From assembly GCF_001421705.1 (NCBI RefSeq), contig NZ_LMKO01000004.1, positions 31,968-95,967 on the forward strand: a stretch of 64,000 nt of DNA. Direction: 5' to 3'. Positions 40,288 to 49,510 of the stretch are shown here, piece by piece. The notes under the pieces are model-generated. The model had not been told where the DNA came from. It ran no database searches and saw only the letters and a list, made by a program, of their open reading frames with translations. Source of the DNA: Xylophilus sp. Leaf220. GTDB lineage: Bacteria > Pseudomonadota > Gammaproteobacteria > Burkholderiales > Burkholderiaceae_C. How positions within the stretch are numbered: the stretch's first letter is position 1; each line of letters begins with the position of its first letter. A program made the position numbers and the translations under genes.

Positions 40288-40458
40288 TCAGGACGGGTCC
40301 TTGCTGCGGGTGCGGCCCACGCCGCTGAAGATGCCCAGGCCGAGCAGCACCAGGGTGCCGATGCCGATGTAGAGGTGCGGAACGCCGGCGGCCACTGCGC
40401 CCCAGATCAGGCCCCCGAGAAAGATTACGAAACCCACCATGTAGATCGCAAACGACAT
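40288..40458 (-). CDS. Small two-helix membrane protein (56 aa)
   Basis: The frame starts MSFAIYMVGFVIFLGGLIWG, continues with a second hydrophobic stretch (LYIGIGTLVLLGLGIFSGVG) and ends in a basic RTRSKDPS tail. An AAGGAG site 5 nt before the ATG at 40458 strongly supports translation. No function is known. It is divergent from the thioesterase gene. Confidence 0.8.
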   Translation of the reverse strand: MSFAIYMVGFVIFLGGLIWGAVAAGVPHLYIGIGTLVLLGLGIFSGVGRTRSKDPS

Positions 40459-40598
40459 ATCCGCTCCTTGTAATTGCTATGGCGCGGATGCTGGGCCGCG
40501 CGGAGCGCGCCGGCTGTCGCTCGGCCGAGCCAAAGCGTGTCGGCGTTTTCCTACCGCTCGGGAATAATGGCGGCTTTCCTCGTCCCGGATTCCACCCC

Positions 40599-41039
40599 AT
40601 GTCCAGCATCACCCTGCGCTTTCTCGCCGAACCCAGCGCCGTCAACTTCGGCGGAAAAGTGCACGGGGGCACCGTCATGAAGTGGATCGACGAAGCCGGC
40701 TACGCCTGCGCCACCAGCTGGGCCAAGCGCTACTGCGTCACGGTGTCGGTGGGCAGCATCCGTTTCCACCGGCCGATCATGATCGGCGACCTGGTCGAGG
40801 TCGAGGCCCGCATGGCCTACACCGGCAAGACCAGCATGAACATCTCGGTCGAGGTGCGCAGCGGCGACATGAAGAGCGGCCGGATGGAGAAGACGACCGA
40901 ATGCCTGATCGTCTTCGTCTCGGTCGATTCGCACGGACGGCCGATCCCGGTGGATGCCTGGAACCCCGAGACGCCCGGCGACATGGCCCTGGCGCAGCGC
41001 GCCCGCGCCCACCTGGAAGCGAATCGGCAGCATCCCTGA
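40599..41039 (+). CDS. Hotdog-fold acyl-CoA thioesterase (YciA-like)
   Basis: This 146-residue protein has the acyl-CoA hydrolase pattern NFGGKVHGGTVMKWIDEAGYACA with the conserved helix of the hotdog fold, then SIRFHRPIMIGDLVEVEARM and TGKTSMNISVEV. It would hydrolyse medium or long-chain acyl-CoA in the cytoplasm. The ATG at 40599 begins the family sequence; an upstream in-frame start at 40479 is unlikely. It stands alone between opposing genes. Confidence 0.9.
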   Translation: MSSITLRFLAEPSAVNFGGKVHGGTVMKWIDEAGYACATSWAKRYCVTVSVGSIRFHRPIMIGDLVEVEARMAYTGKTSMNISVEVRSGDMKSGRMEKTTECLIVFVSVDSHGRPIPVDAWNPETPGDMALAQRARAHLEANRQHP

Positions 41040-41135
41040 CGCACCCTGGCCGGGAGCCGCCGACCGGGCAGGCCGCAGGCGGGCCGCTCGGCCGGCACGC
41101 GAGGCGCGTCGCGCGGCAGCCGCCGGCTCTCCCCC

Positions 41136-42617
41136 TCAGCCCATGAAACCCAGGTCGGTCGGGTAGTCGGGCCGGCCGGCGGCAGCGCCGAAATGCTGCA
41201 GGTTGGGCAGGATGCCGTTCAGCTCGGTGTTCGACACGCCGAACCAGCGGGCCAGCGTCGCCGCGTACTGGTCGACCGAGGTGGTCGGCAGCAGGCGGCC
41301 CTGGCCCACATGGCCCTGGTCCTGCGCCGCGCCGGTGTTGCCGACGCTGACCGCCGGCGCCGTTCCGTAGAACGCGCGCCCCTTCACCGCACCGCCCACG
41401 ACAAGATGGTGGCTGCCCCAGCCGTGGTCGGAGCCGTCGCCGTTCGAGGCCAGCGTGCGGCCGAAGTCGGACGCGGTGAAGGCGGTCACCTTGTCGGCCA
41501 CGCCCAGCTCGACCGTCGCGTTGTAGAAGGAGGTCATCGCATCGCTCACCCGGCCGAGCACCGTGGGATGCTGCGCGATCAGGTTGTCGTGCAGGTCGAA
41601 GCCCCCGAGCGAGACGAAGAACACCTGCCGCTTGGCGCCCAGCGCGCCACGGGCGGCGATCATCCGCGCGACCATCTTCAGCTGGTCGGCCAGCGGATTG
41701 CCGGCGGTGAAGGCGGTGGACGGCGCACCGGAGCCGAGCGCGCCCGAGACCTGCTGCTCCGCGGCGATCGACCGCGCCGTCACCTTGCCGTATTCGCTCT
41801 CCAGCAGGTTGCTGCGCGGCTGCTGCACCAGCGTGGCCATCGCGTTCTTCACCGCGGCCGAGCCGTAGACGTTGCTCCGCACGCTGTTGATCGCCACCGC
41901 GCCACCGGTGCTCACCTGGTACTGCAGCGCCTGCTGGCCCGAGAGGAACACCGCGTTGCCGGTGACCGAGACGCAAGTGAAGAGCGCGTTGCCGTTGCTG
42001 CCGAGCGCCAGGTCGCCGATGCGGCCGCCCCAGCCCACGGTGGAGCCCTCGGGCGAGGACGATTGCCACACCGACTGCTGGTCGTTGTGCGAGAACAGCT
42101 TGGGGGGCACCGGATAGGTCTTGCGGTCGCTGCCGGCGTACTGCGCACGCGTCAGCGGCACCACCAGCGGCCCCACGTTGAGCTGCACCGCCGCCTTGCC
42201 GCCGTGGAACAGCCCCGCCAGGCCACCCATCGCCGGGTGCAGCGCGTACTGCCGGCCGTTGGGCAGCGGCGTGGAGGGCGACAGCAGCGTGGACGCCAGC
42301 GACGCCTTCGGCAGCGCGATGCTGCCGCGGATCTGCGCATAGGCGGCGTAGCTCGGGTCGTCGTAGGTGACCACCGTGTTGGCATAGTCGTTACCGCCGT
42401 AGAGGAACACGCAGACCAGCGCCTTGTAGTCGTCGGCGTTGAACGCCGCCGCCTCGCCGATCGCGGCCAGGTTCAGCGCGAAAGGCAGCGCGGTGCCGGT
42501 CAGCGCCAGCTGCCCCGAGCGCCGCAGGAAAGCGCGCCGCGCCGGGCTGCCGACACCGTCGGCCATGTCCGCAGGATAGGCATCGGCACAGGCCGTGTGG
42601 GAGCGAATGGTTTTCAT
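41136..42617 (-). CDS. DUF1501 family protein, Tat-exported
   Basis: This 493-residue protein of the DUF1501 family (sulfatase/alkaline phosphatase-like fold by family annotation) has a twin-arginine signal (ARRAFLRRSGQLALTG, RR at 27-28). Family blocks include VFLYGGNDYANTVVTYD, LFSHNDQQSVWQ and TASDFGRTLASNGDGSDHGWGSHHLVVGG, whose Asp/His residues resemble a metal site. The partner DUF1800 gene lies just upstream on the same strand. These two families nearly always travel together; their biochemical function is not established. Confidence 0.88.
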   Translation of the reverse strand: MKTIRSHTACADAYPADMADGVGSPARRAFLRRSGQLALTGTALPFALNLAAIGEAAAFNADDYKALVCVFLYGGNDYANTVVTYDDPSYAAYAQIRGSIALPKASLASTLLSPSTPLPNGRQYALHPAMGGLAGLFHGGKAAVQLNVGPLVVPLTRAQYAGSDRKTYPVPPKLFSHNDQQSVWQSSSPEGSTVGWGGRIGDLALGSNGNALFTCVSVTGNAVFLSGQQALQYQVSTGGAVAINSVRSNVYGSAAVKNAMATLVQQPRSNLLESEYGKVTARSIAAEQQVSGALGSGAPSTAFTAGNPLADQLKMVARMIAARGALGAKRQVFFVSLGGFDLHDNLIAQHPTVLGRVSDAMTSFYNATVELGVADKVTAFTASDFGRTLASNGDGSDHGWGSHHLVVGGAVKGRAFYGTAPAVSVGNTGAAQDQGHVGQGRLLPTTSVDQYAATLARWFGVSNTELNGILPNLQHFGAAAGRPDYPTDLGFMG

Positions 42618-42683
42618 GACAAGTTCCGTTTCAAAAGCGCCGCGATCTCCCGGAACGCCGCCGATCCCGCTCCGCCGGTCGGC

Positions 42684-42742
42684 CAGCGTTGGCCCCACGA
42701 GGGGGTGGGCGAAGACACGCGGTGCGCAGCCTGGGGGTGGTC
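42684..42742. repeat. GC-rich intergenic repeat (second family), copy 1
   Basis: The segment contains CCCCACGAGGGGGTGGGCGAAG and CAGCCTGGGGGTGG and resembles 52128-52196 (CCCCCCTCAGGGGGTGGCGAA). It sits between the DUF1800 stop and the DUF1501 start, 1 bp from the former. Confidence 0.5.
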
Positions 42743-44629
42743 CTACTTCTGGATCAGGTACTCGGGCGCCGCCATGACCATCAGCACGGCGGCGGCGATG
42801 CGGTTGAGCTTGACCGCGTCGGTGCTGGCGGCGGTGACCGGCGTGGCGTTCAACGCGCCGACGATCAAGGCCACGGTGGCGCCGGAGAGCTGGCCGGCGG
42901 CCAGCACCAGGTTCAGCTTCGCCACCAGGGCCGGGGCATCGGCGGCCAGCGCCTTCTCGCGGGTGTAGGCGGCGGTCAGGTCGAAACCGTTGCTGGCGTT
43001 GCTGGCGGCCTGCGGCAGGTCGGGCGCGTTGACGTACAGCCCGTTGCGCACGACGCCCTGCATGAAGTTCAGGTAGCCGCCCACCGAGCTTTCGTTGACC
43101 AGCTGGAACTCGGGCGCCACGCCGCCGGCCGAGGCGATCGCCGTTCCGGGCGGCACGTAGCCCGGCCGGAAGAAGTTGAAGACCGAAGGCGACTGCAGCG
43201 GGCTCTGCGCCAGCTGGCTCGCCGGGTTGGACAGGTTGCCGATCTTCCACGACCCCGCGGCAGAACGCAGGCCGAAGCTGCGGCCCCACTGCACCAGGCG
43301 CAGCACCGGCTCCCGCAGGCGGCCGAACGAGGCGTCGGCCAGCCCGGTCGCGCTGCGCGCCTCGCTGTCGAGCAGCACCGCGGCCACGGTGGCGGCCAGG
43401 TCGCCCCGGACGCCCCGGCCGTTGTTCGCGAAGATCGCCGCCACCCGGCCCACGTAGCCCCGGCTCGGGTTGCTGGTCACCAGCCGCTGGATCAGCTGCC
43501 GGCCGATGAACGGGCCGACGTTGGGATGCTGGAACAGCGTGTCGAGCGCCTGCTTCAGCGCCGCCGCGCCGTCGGTGCCGGCGGCGATGTGGTTGCCCAG
43601 AAAGCTGACCGCCGAGGAGGAGTGCAGGCCGGCGTTCAGCACCATCGGCAGCCGCGCGAAGGCGGTGTTGCCGATCGCGCGGTTCTGCACCGGCTCGGTG
43701 GTGACGACGTTCTGGCGCTGGTCGAAGTCGTAGCCGGTGAAGACGCGGGCCAGGTTGGTGATGTCGCTCTGGGTGTAGGTGTCGAGCGGCGCGCCGTTGC
43801 TGCCGGTCTTGGGCGAGCCGTCGGCGTTGAGCTGCGTCAGGCCGATGGTCATCAGCTGCATCACTTCGCGCGCGTAGTTCTCGTCGGGCTGGCGGCCGGT
43901 GGCGGCGTTCTCCTTCTGGTTGCCGCGGGTGTTGAGGTAGACGCCCATCGCCGGGTGCAAGGTCACGTCCTGCAGCAGGGTGCGGAAGTTGCCCAGCGCG
44001 TTGGCCGAGAGCATGTCCCACCAGCTGGCCATCAGATGCCCGCGCCAGCTGGCGTTGATGCCGCTTGTCGACACCACGAAGATCTCCGATAGGGCGAGCG
44101 CCACCCGCTTGCGCACCGCGTCGGGCGCGTTGAAGAGCTGGTGCCAGACCATGTAGTCGGCCGGATAGCTGTTGTCGTAGTAGCGGGTGGCGTTGTCGAT
44201 GGCGGCGTAGCCGCGCAGGTTGAGCCAGTCCCAACCGGTGATGCCGGGCGCCACCGCGTACTGCCGCGCCAGCCAGCCGGCGTAGCCCAGGCTGCGCACC
44301 GCGGCGATCTCGTCGTCGCTGGCCGAGAACTGCGCCTGCAGCAGGAACCGCGCAGCCTGTTCGGCGCTCACCGCGGCAGCCGAGGTGCTGCTCAGGGTCG
44401 CGGTGAAATCGGACGATGCCTGCGCCGCGCCGCCATCGGACGACTGCAGCGCCAGGCTCTCGTCGCCGCCTCCGCCGCCGCATGCCTGCAGTACCGCCGC
44501 GGCGAGTGCGGCGGGCACCACGGTCCTTCCGTGCTGTGGAGCAGGCGGGGCCGGGGGCCGCGCACCGGTTTCAGGAAGGGGCACCGCGGCGACGCGATCG
44601 CCGGCGGGTGCGAGGGTGGAAGCGGTCAT
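42743..44629 (-). CDS. DUF1800 family lipoprotein
   Basis: This 628-residue protein of the DUF1800 family has a hydrophobic stretch and lipobox-like AAAVLQACGGGG near residue 50, so it is probably a lipoprotein with a long N-terminus. Family blocks include MVWHQLFNAPDAVRKRVALALSE, RQPDENYAREVMQLMTIGL and RQLIQRLVTSNPS. The ATG at 44629 is chosen because GGAGG lies 9 nt upstream; an ATG at 44656 is less well served. It precedes the DUF1501 gene, with 125 bp between. Function is unknown. Confidence 0.88.
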   Translation of the reverse strand: MTASTLAPAGDRVAAVPLPETGARPPAPPAPQHGRTVVPAALAAAVLQACGGGGGDESLALQSSDGGAAQASSDFTATLSSTSAAAVSAEQAARFLLQAQFSASDDEIAAVRSLGYAGWLARQYAVAPGITGWDWLNLRGYAAIDNATRYYDNSYPADYMVWHQLFNAPDAVRKRVALALSEIFVVSTSGINASWRGHLMASWWDMLSANALGNFRTLLQDVTLHPAMGVYLNTRGNQKENAATGRQPDENYAREVMQLMTIGLTQLNADGSPKTGSNGAPLDTYTQSDITNLARVFTGYDFDQRQNVVTTEPVQNRAIGNTAFARLPMVLNAGLHSSSAVSFLGNHIAAGTDGAAALKQALDTLFQHPNVGPFIGRQLIQRLVTSNPSRGYVGRVAAIFANNGRGVRGDLAATVAAVLLDSEARSATGLADASFGRLREPVLRLVQWGRSFGLRSAAGSWKIGNLSNPASQLAQSPLQSPSVFNFFRPGYVPPGTAIASAGGVAPEFQLVNESSVGGYLNFMQGVVRNGLYVNAPDLPQAASNASNGFDLTAAYTREKALAADAPALVAKLNLVLAAGQLSGATVALIVGALNATPVTAASTDAVKLNRIAAAVLMVMAAPEYLIQK

Positions 44630-44660
44630 CGTGGCAATCCTCCGAGGAATTGCCAAAAAG

Positions 44661-44678
44661 TGTAAGAGTGTTCTTACA
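44661..44678. promoter_or_regulatory. Inverted repeat upstream of DUF1800
   Basis: TGTAAGA, GTGT, TCTTACA form a perfect 7-bp dyad 32 bp before the DUF1800 ATG in an A+T-rich patch, a likely promoter/operator position. The binding protein is not identified. Confidence 0.4.
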
Positions 44679-44821
44679 TTCGGAAAACCCGATCAGCGCG
44701 GTGAAATTCCGCCAAAACGACACACCGCGCCGCCTGTCCGTCGCGGCGCGACGAGCGGCCCTTCGGTCAGGGCGACGTCAGCAAGAGCGGGTCTGCCGGC
44801 TGCGCGGCAGCCCGCGGCAGG

Positions 44822-45649
44822 TCACGCGGGCCGGGCCGCCTGCAGCAGGTCGCGCGTTTCGGTGGCGACGCGCCGGGCCGCCGCGGCGAAGTCGTCGCCG
44901 CCGCTGGCGTAGAGCACCGCACGCGACGAATTGACGACGATCGGCGCATCGGGTCGCCAGCCGGCCCGCACCGTGGCCACCGCGTCGCCGCCCTGGGCGC
45001 CCACGCCGGGGATCAGCAGCGGCAGCGTGGGGGCGACCGCGCGCACCTGCTCGATCTCCGCCGGGTAGGTGGCGCCCACCACCAGGCCGAGCTGGCCGTT
45101 GAGGTTCCACGGCCCCTGCGCCTGGCGCGCCACGTGCTCGTACAGCAGCGGCTCGCCCGGGACCGAGGCGAGGCGCTGGGCCTGCAGGTCGTCGCCGCCC
45201 GGGTTGGAGGTGCGGCACAGCAGGAAGGCCCCCTTGCCTTCGCGCCGGAGGTAGGGCTCGACCGAGTCGAAACCCATGAAGGGCGACAGCGTGACCGCGT
45301 CGGCGCCGTAACGGTCGAAGGCCTCCTTGGCATACTGCTCGGCGGTGGAGCCGATGTCGCCGCGCTTGGCGTCCAGGATCACCGGCACCTGGGGCGCCAG
45401 CCGGCGCATCGTGGCCATCAGCTGCTCCAGCTGGTCCTCGGCCCGGTGGGCGGCGAAATAGGCGATCTGCGGCTTGAAGGCGATCGCCAGGTCGGCGGTG
45501 GCCTCGACGATGGCTGCGCAGAAGTCGTGGATGCGGGAGGCATCGCCCTGCCAGGCGCCCGGGAAACGGGCAGGTTCGGGGTCGAGGCCGATGCACAGCA
45601 TCGAGCCGTTCTGGCGCTCGGCGCGGCGCAGCATGTCGAGAAAAGTCAT
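44822..45649 (-). CDS. pyrF: Orotidine 5'-phosphate decarboxylase (type 2)
   Basis: This 275-residue enzyme converts OMP to UMP, the last step of pyrimidine synthesis. The active-site signature [20 protein letters not shown] is intact and the N-terminal [11 protein letters not shown] and NPGG(D) loop identify the long type 2 form. The ATG at 45649 is the natural start. It is the last gene of a minus-strand run with tsaB, rimI and a glycosylase-like gene. Confidence 0.96.
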   Translation of the reverse strand: MTFLDMLRRAERQNGSMLCIGLDPEPARFPGAWQGDASRIHDFCAAIVEATADLAIAFKPQIAYFAAHRAEDQLEQLMATMRRLAPQVPVILDAKRGDIGSTAEQYAKEAFDRYGADAVTLSPFMGFDSVEPYLRREGKGAFLLCRTSNPGGDDLQAQRLASVPGEPLLYEHVARQAQGPWNLNGQLGLVVGATYPAEIEQVRAVAPTLPLLIPGVGAQGGDAVATVRAGWRPDAPIVVNSSRAVLYASGGDDFAAAARRVATETRDLLQAARPA

Positions 45650-45711
45650 GGGCGGCGATTCTACGGATGCGCTCCGAACGCAGCAGGCGCCCGCGCCCGA
45701 GAACCGCAGGC

Positions 45712-46479
45712 TCAGACCGGGGCGGGTGCCGGAGGCGGGGGCACCGCGTCCAGCGCGCGGCACAGGTCCTCCCAGGCGCGCGCCTTGTCGGCCTGGGCGC
45801 GCAGCAGGTAGGCCGCGTCGTAGGTGGCGACGCACGGGGTGCCGTGCAGGTCGTGCACCTGTCCGCGCAGGCGGCCCAGCGGCTCGGCGCGTCCCAGCAG
45901 CGTCTGCGCCGCCAGCCGGCCCATCGCCAGCACCAGGGCCGGCCGGTGCTCGGCCAGTGCCTGCTGCAGGCCGTCGGCGACCGGCACCGCCTCGGCCGGT
46001 GCCAGGGTGCCGCCGCGGGACAGCACCGCGCCGACCACCCGGGCCTGGCGGTGCAGTTGCGCGGCGCGCAGCATGTTGTCGAGCAGCCGCCCGGCGTCGC
46101 CCGCGAGCAGGTCGCCCTCGGGGCACTCGGCCACCACCAGCCAGACCGGCAGGTCGCCGGCATCGGCCGTGGCCGCGTGCAGGGCACGCCAAGGGCCGAG
46201 CAGCGGGGTGTCGGCATCGGCAGCGGGCGCGGGTGCGGGCAGTGGGGCGGCGGCCGGCGCGGCGCGGTCGGCCGTCCGCGCGGCCACGGGGACAGGCGGC
46301 GGCGCAGCGGCCACCGCAGCAGAGGGCGGCGGCGGGGCCACACGTGCGGCGGGAGATTCGTGCGGCGCCGCGGGCACCTCGGCCGAGGCGTCGGCGGGCG
46401 CACGCTGCACCGGCTGCCAGACGGTGACGCCCATCTCTTGCAGCATCGCGCGCTGGCGCGGATCGAGGTCGAGTCCCAT
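45712..46479 (-). CDS. Uracil-DNA glycosylase-like protein
   Basis: This 255-residue protein has a 90-residue N-terminal region with a Pro/Ala-rich linker and a C-terminal uracil-DNA glycosylase-superfamily domain ([58 protein letters not shown]). The first catalytic motif is eroded and only three cysteines are present, so the iron-sulfur cluster of type 4/5 enzymes looks absent. Activity is therefore uncertain. It lies 20 bp after rimI, an order I recall from related bacteria. Confidence 0.72.
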   Translation of the reverse strand: MGLDLDPRQRAMLQEMGVTVWQPVQRAPADASAEVPAAPHESPAARVAPPPPSAAVAAAPPPVPVAARTADRAAPAAAPLPAPAPAADADTPLLGPWRALHAATADAGDLPVWLVVAECPEGDLLAGDAGRLLDNMLRAAQLHRQARVVGAVLSRGGTLAPAEAVPVADGLQQALAEHRPALVLAMGRLAAQTLLGRAEPLGRLRGQVHDLHGTPCVATYDAAYLLRAQADKARAWEDLCRALDAVPPPPAPAPV

Positions 46480-46499
46480 GGAAATGTGGTCCTGTCGGG

Positions 46500-46967
46500 T
46501 CAGAGGCGCTGGCTCATCACGACCGCGTCCTCGCGCTCGTTGTCGGCGGCGGGGTAATAGCGTTTGCGCAGGCCGACACGCTGGAAGCCGTGCGCGGTGT
46601 AGACCGACTGCGCCCGCAGGTTGCCGGTGCGCACTTCCAGCCAGAGCCAGAGCGCGCCCTGGCCGCGCGCCCACAGCCGCAGCCCGTCGAGCAGCACCCG
46701 TGCCCAGCCCTGCCGCTGGCAGGCGGGTGCGACGGTGATGTTGAGCAGGTGCACCTCGTCGACCCCCTTCATCGCGACGAAGTAGCCGATCACCGCGCCG
46801 CCGGCCACCAGCTGCTGGGCCTGGTATCCCGCCCGCAGCGAATCGAGAAAATTGCCGCGGTTCCACGGGTGGGTGTACGCCTGCTCCTCGACGGCCAGCA
46901 CCGCGTCCAGCGTGTCGGGCGTGATCGGCGCGAATGCAGCCTCGGTCGACCGGGGCAGCGCGCTCAC
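46500..46967 (-). CDS. rimI: Ribosomal protein S18 alanine N-acetyltransferase RimI
   Basis: This 155-residue GNAT acetyltransferase shows the acetyl-CoA loop ([18 protein letters not shown]) and family blocks [12 protein letters not shown] and [24 protein letters not shown]. The start is a GTG at 46967 whose bases overlap the tsaB stop (GTGA), indicating translational coupling. The tsaB-rimI pair is widespread. Confidence 0.92.
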   Translation of the reverse strand: MSALPRSTEAAFAPITPDTLDAVLAVEEQAYTHPWNRGNFLDSLRAGYQAQQLVAGGAVIGYFVAMKGVDEVHLLNITVAPACQRQGWARVLLDGLRLWARGQGALWLWLEVRTGNLRAQSVYTAHGFQRVGLRKRYYPAADNEREDAVVMSQRL

Positions 46968-47677
46968 GCCGCCGCCTTTTCGGCCATGCGCTCGGCCGTG
47001 GTCTTGGCGACCTTGTCGCGGATGTAGAGCGGCAGCGCGTCGGCGGCCGCGACCAGGCCGCCGGCCGCGGCCAGCGCGGGCGCCAGGCGCAGCAGGGCCT
47101 CGGCGGTAGGCAGGGCGGCGACCGACGGGGCGCCCGGCCCCAGGCGCTCGCCGTAGGCGGCGCGCGCATTGCCGGCCAGGGTCCAGCCGGCAGGTACCGC
47201 GACGTTCTCGGGCGCGGCCACGCTCAGTTCGCCGGCGGGCTGCCACCGGCCCGCGGCGTCGTCGTAGCGGTAGGCGCAGCTGTAGACCTCGCCCATGCGG
47301 GCGTCCATCGCGGCGACCACCTGCCCGGTGCCGTGACGCGCCCGCGCGTCTTCGGCCACCGCCAGCAGCGTATCGACCGGCAGCACCGGCAGTCCGCCGG
47401 GCCGCGCGCCGAAGGCCATGCCCTGGGCGACGGCGCAGGCGGTGCGCAGTCCGGTGAAGGAGCCCGGCCCGCGGCCGAACACGATCGCGTCCAGGTCGCC
47501 GAAGCGGATGCCTGCCTGCTCCAGCAGCGCACGCGCCACCGGGATCAGGGTGGCCGAGGCCTGCGCGCCGCCGGCTCCGGTGTGCACCTGCACCCGGCCC
47601 GCGTGGCGCAGGGCCACGGAGAGCGTGTCGGTGCTGGTGTCGAAGGCCAGCAAGGGTGCGGAGGAATCGATCTGCAT
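46964..47677 (-). CDS. tsaB: tRNA threonylcarbamoyladenosine biosynthesis protein TsaB
   Basis: This 237-residue ASKHA-fold protein forms the TsaBDE complex that puts t6A at position 37 of ANN-decoding tRNAs. Typical motifs are LLAFDTSTDTLSVAL, FGRGPGSFTGLRTACAVAQGMA and MDARMGEVY. The ATG at 47677 heads the family sequence. It begins the tsaB-rimI-glycosylase-pyrF run. A threonylcarbamoyl-AMP synthase of the same pathway is encoded at 53.2 kb. Confidence 0.94.
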   Translation of the reverse strand: MQIDSSAPLLAFDTSTDTLSVALRHAGRVQVHTGAGGAQASATLIPVARALLEQAGIRFGDLDAIVFGRGPGSFTGLRTACAVAQGMAFGARPGGLPVLPVDTLLAVAEDARARHGTGQVVAAMDARMGEVYSCAYRYDDAAGRWQPAGELSVAAPENVAVPAGWTLAGNARAAYGERLGPGAPSVAALPTAEALLRLAPALAAAGGLVAAADALPLYIRDKVAKTTAERMAEKAAA

Positions 47678-47791
47678 CCCCGGGATTATCGGACCTGGGC
47701 GTGGGCCCGGAAATTCTTCCCGGATGCCGATGGCGATGGCCCGTAGCGCGCGCTGCACCTAAACTTTGGACCACGACCCCGCCCTCCCCCA

Positions 47792-47825
47792 CCCTGCTCT
47801 GCCCTGCCCTACCCTGCCCTGCCCG
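47792..47825. repeat. Short CCCTG pentamer array
   Basis: Six to seven imperfect CCCTG-like pentamers lie in the tsaB-dacB divergent gap, about 40 bp before the dacB start. Slippage here could alter dacB promoter or leader spacing. Confidence 0.5.
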
Positions 47826-47864
47826 CGGCGATAAAGCCTCCCCCGCATTCGAGAACACCCGTCC

Positions 47865-49364
47865 GTGAATCCCCTACCTGCATGGCCCGCACCGCCGGGC
47901 GTCTCCCGGCCCCGCGCGCACCGCACCGCCGCGCGGCTGCGCGACTTCGCCACGGCGGCGGTACTGGCGCTGGGCAGCCTGGCCGCCACCGCCCAGGCGC
48001 TGCCGGTCGACACGCTGCCGCCCGAAGTCGAGGCCGCCCTGCTGCGCGCCAGGCTGCCGCGCGAGGCGCTGTCGGTGGTGGTGGCGGAGGCGTCGGGCGG
48101 GGCTCCGCGGATCGACTTCCGGGCGCACCAGCCGGTCAACCCGGCCTCGGTGATGAAGCTGGTCACCACCTACGCCGGGCTGGAGCTGCTGGGGCCGGCC
48201 TACACCTGGAACACGCCGGTCTATTTCGGCGGGCCGGTCGACGGCGACGGCACCCTGCAGGGCGACCTGGTGATCCGCGGCCAGGGCGACCCGAAGCTGG
48301 TGGTCGAGCGGCTCTGGCTGCTGCTGCGCCGGCTGCAGGCGCAGGGCGTGCGCACCATCGCGGGCGACATCGTGCTCGACCGCAGCGCCTTCGTGCTGCC
48401 GCCGCACAACCCGGCGGATTTCGACGGCGAGCCGTCCCGCCCGTACAACGCGGCGCCCGATGCGCTGCTGGTCAACTTCAAGTCGGTCACCCTCGGCTTC
48501 GTGCCCGACGGGGTCGGCGGCAACGCCACGGTGATGCTCGACCCGCCGCTGGCCGACATGCGGCTGCAGGCCCGTGTGCCGCTGGCACCGGCCGGCACCG
48601 CCTGCGGCGACTGGCGGGCCGGCCTGCAGGCCGGCCTGCAGGACCCGGCGCGCATCGCCTTCGCCGGCAGCTACCCCGCCAGCTGCGGCGAGAAGCAGTG
48701 GCCGGTGGCGTATGCAGACCCCAATGCCTTCGCCGGCCGCGCCATCGCAGGCCTCTGGCGCAGCATGGGCGGGCGCCTGGGCGGCCATGTGCGCGACGGC
48801 CGGGTGCCGGCGGGCCTGCAGCCGGCCTTCACCATGGTCTCGCCGCCGCTGCCCGAGGTGGTGCGCGACATCAACAAGTTCAGCAACAACGTGATGGCCC
48901 AGCAGCTCTTCCTGACCCTGTCGCTGCAGGCGCGCGGCACCGGCAGCTTCGACGGCTCGCGGGCGGTGGTCGACCAGTGGTGGCGCAGCCGCTTCGGCGT
49001 GTCGGAGCCGCCACCGGCTGCCGACAACGGCGCCGGCCTGAGCCGCGACGCCCGCATCACCGCGCAGGGCCTGGCGCGGATGCTGCAGACGGCCTGGCTC
49101 TCGCCGCTGATGCCCGACCTGATGGCCTCGCTGCCGATGACCGGAATCGACGGCACCCTGCGCCGCAGCAAGGCCCGCGCCGGCACCGCGCACCTGAAGA
49201 CCGGCAGCCTGCGCGACGTGCAGGCGATCGCCGGCTTCGTGCATGCCGACGACGGCCGGCGCTTCGTGCTGGTGGCCATCGCCAACCATCCCAACGCCGG
49301 CGCCGCGCGGCCGGCGTTCGACGCGCTGGTGGACTGGACGGCCCGCCAGCCGGAGGCGCGGTGA
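47865..49364 (+). CDS. dacB: D-alanyl-D-alanine carboxypeptidase/endopeptidase (PBP4 type)
   Basis: This 499-residue class C penicillin-binding protein trims or cleaves peptidoglycan cross-links in the periplasm. The three active-site motifs are present: SVMK at residues 95-98, SNN (KFSNNVMAQQ) and KTG (HLKTGSLRDV). A hydrophobic signal spans about 28-46. The start is a GTG at 47865; no better ATG precedes the signal. It is divergent from tsaB. Confidence 0.93.
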   Translation: MNPLPAWPAPPGVSRPRAHRTAARLRDFATAAVLALGSLAATAQALPVDTLPPEVEAALLRARLPREALSVVVAEASGGAPRIDFRAHQPVNPASVMKLVTTYAGLELLGPAYTWNTPVYFGGPVDGDGTLQGDLVIRGQGDPKLVVERLWLLLRRLQAQGVRTIAGDIVLDRSAFVLPPHNPADFDGEPSRPYNAAPDALLVNFKSVTLGFVPDGVGGNATVMLDPPLADMRLQARVPLAPAGTACGDWRAGLQAGLQDPARIAFAGSYPASCGEKQWPVAYADPNAFAGRAIAGLWRSMGGRLGGHVRDGRVPAGLQPAFTMVSPPLPEVVRDINKFSNNVMAQQLFLTLSLQARGTGSFDGSRAVVDQWWRSRFGVSEPPPAADNGAGLSRDARITAQGLARMLQTAWLSPLMPDLMASLPMTGIDGTLRRSKARAGTAHLKTGSLRDVQAIAGFVHADDGRRFVLVAIANHPNAGAARPAFDALVDWTARQPEAR

Positions 49365-49470
49365 TGCCTTGTCCGGCGCCGCGGACCGGCTGCCACGTTG
49401 CCTTTACGCCTCACTCCGTAGTAACCCCGTGGCCGTGTCGGGAACGCATGGCTACGATCTGCCAGTCCTA

Positions 49471-49490
49471 AAAAGAACGACCGTTCTTTT
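49471..49490. promoter_or_regulatory. TetR-type operator-like dyad
   Basis: A perfect palindrome with 9-bp arms (AAAAGAACG, AC, CGTTCTTTT) lies 20 bp before the lipase-like gene. Size and symmetry are typical of TetR/AcrR operators. No TetR gene is in the window. Confidence 0.6.
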
Positions 49491-49510
49491 ATTTCGCCCA
49501 CTCAGAGGAA

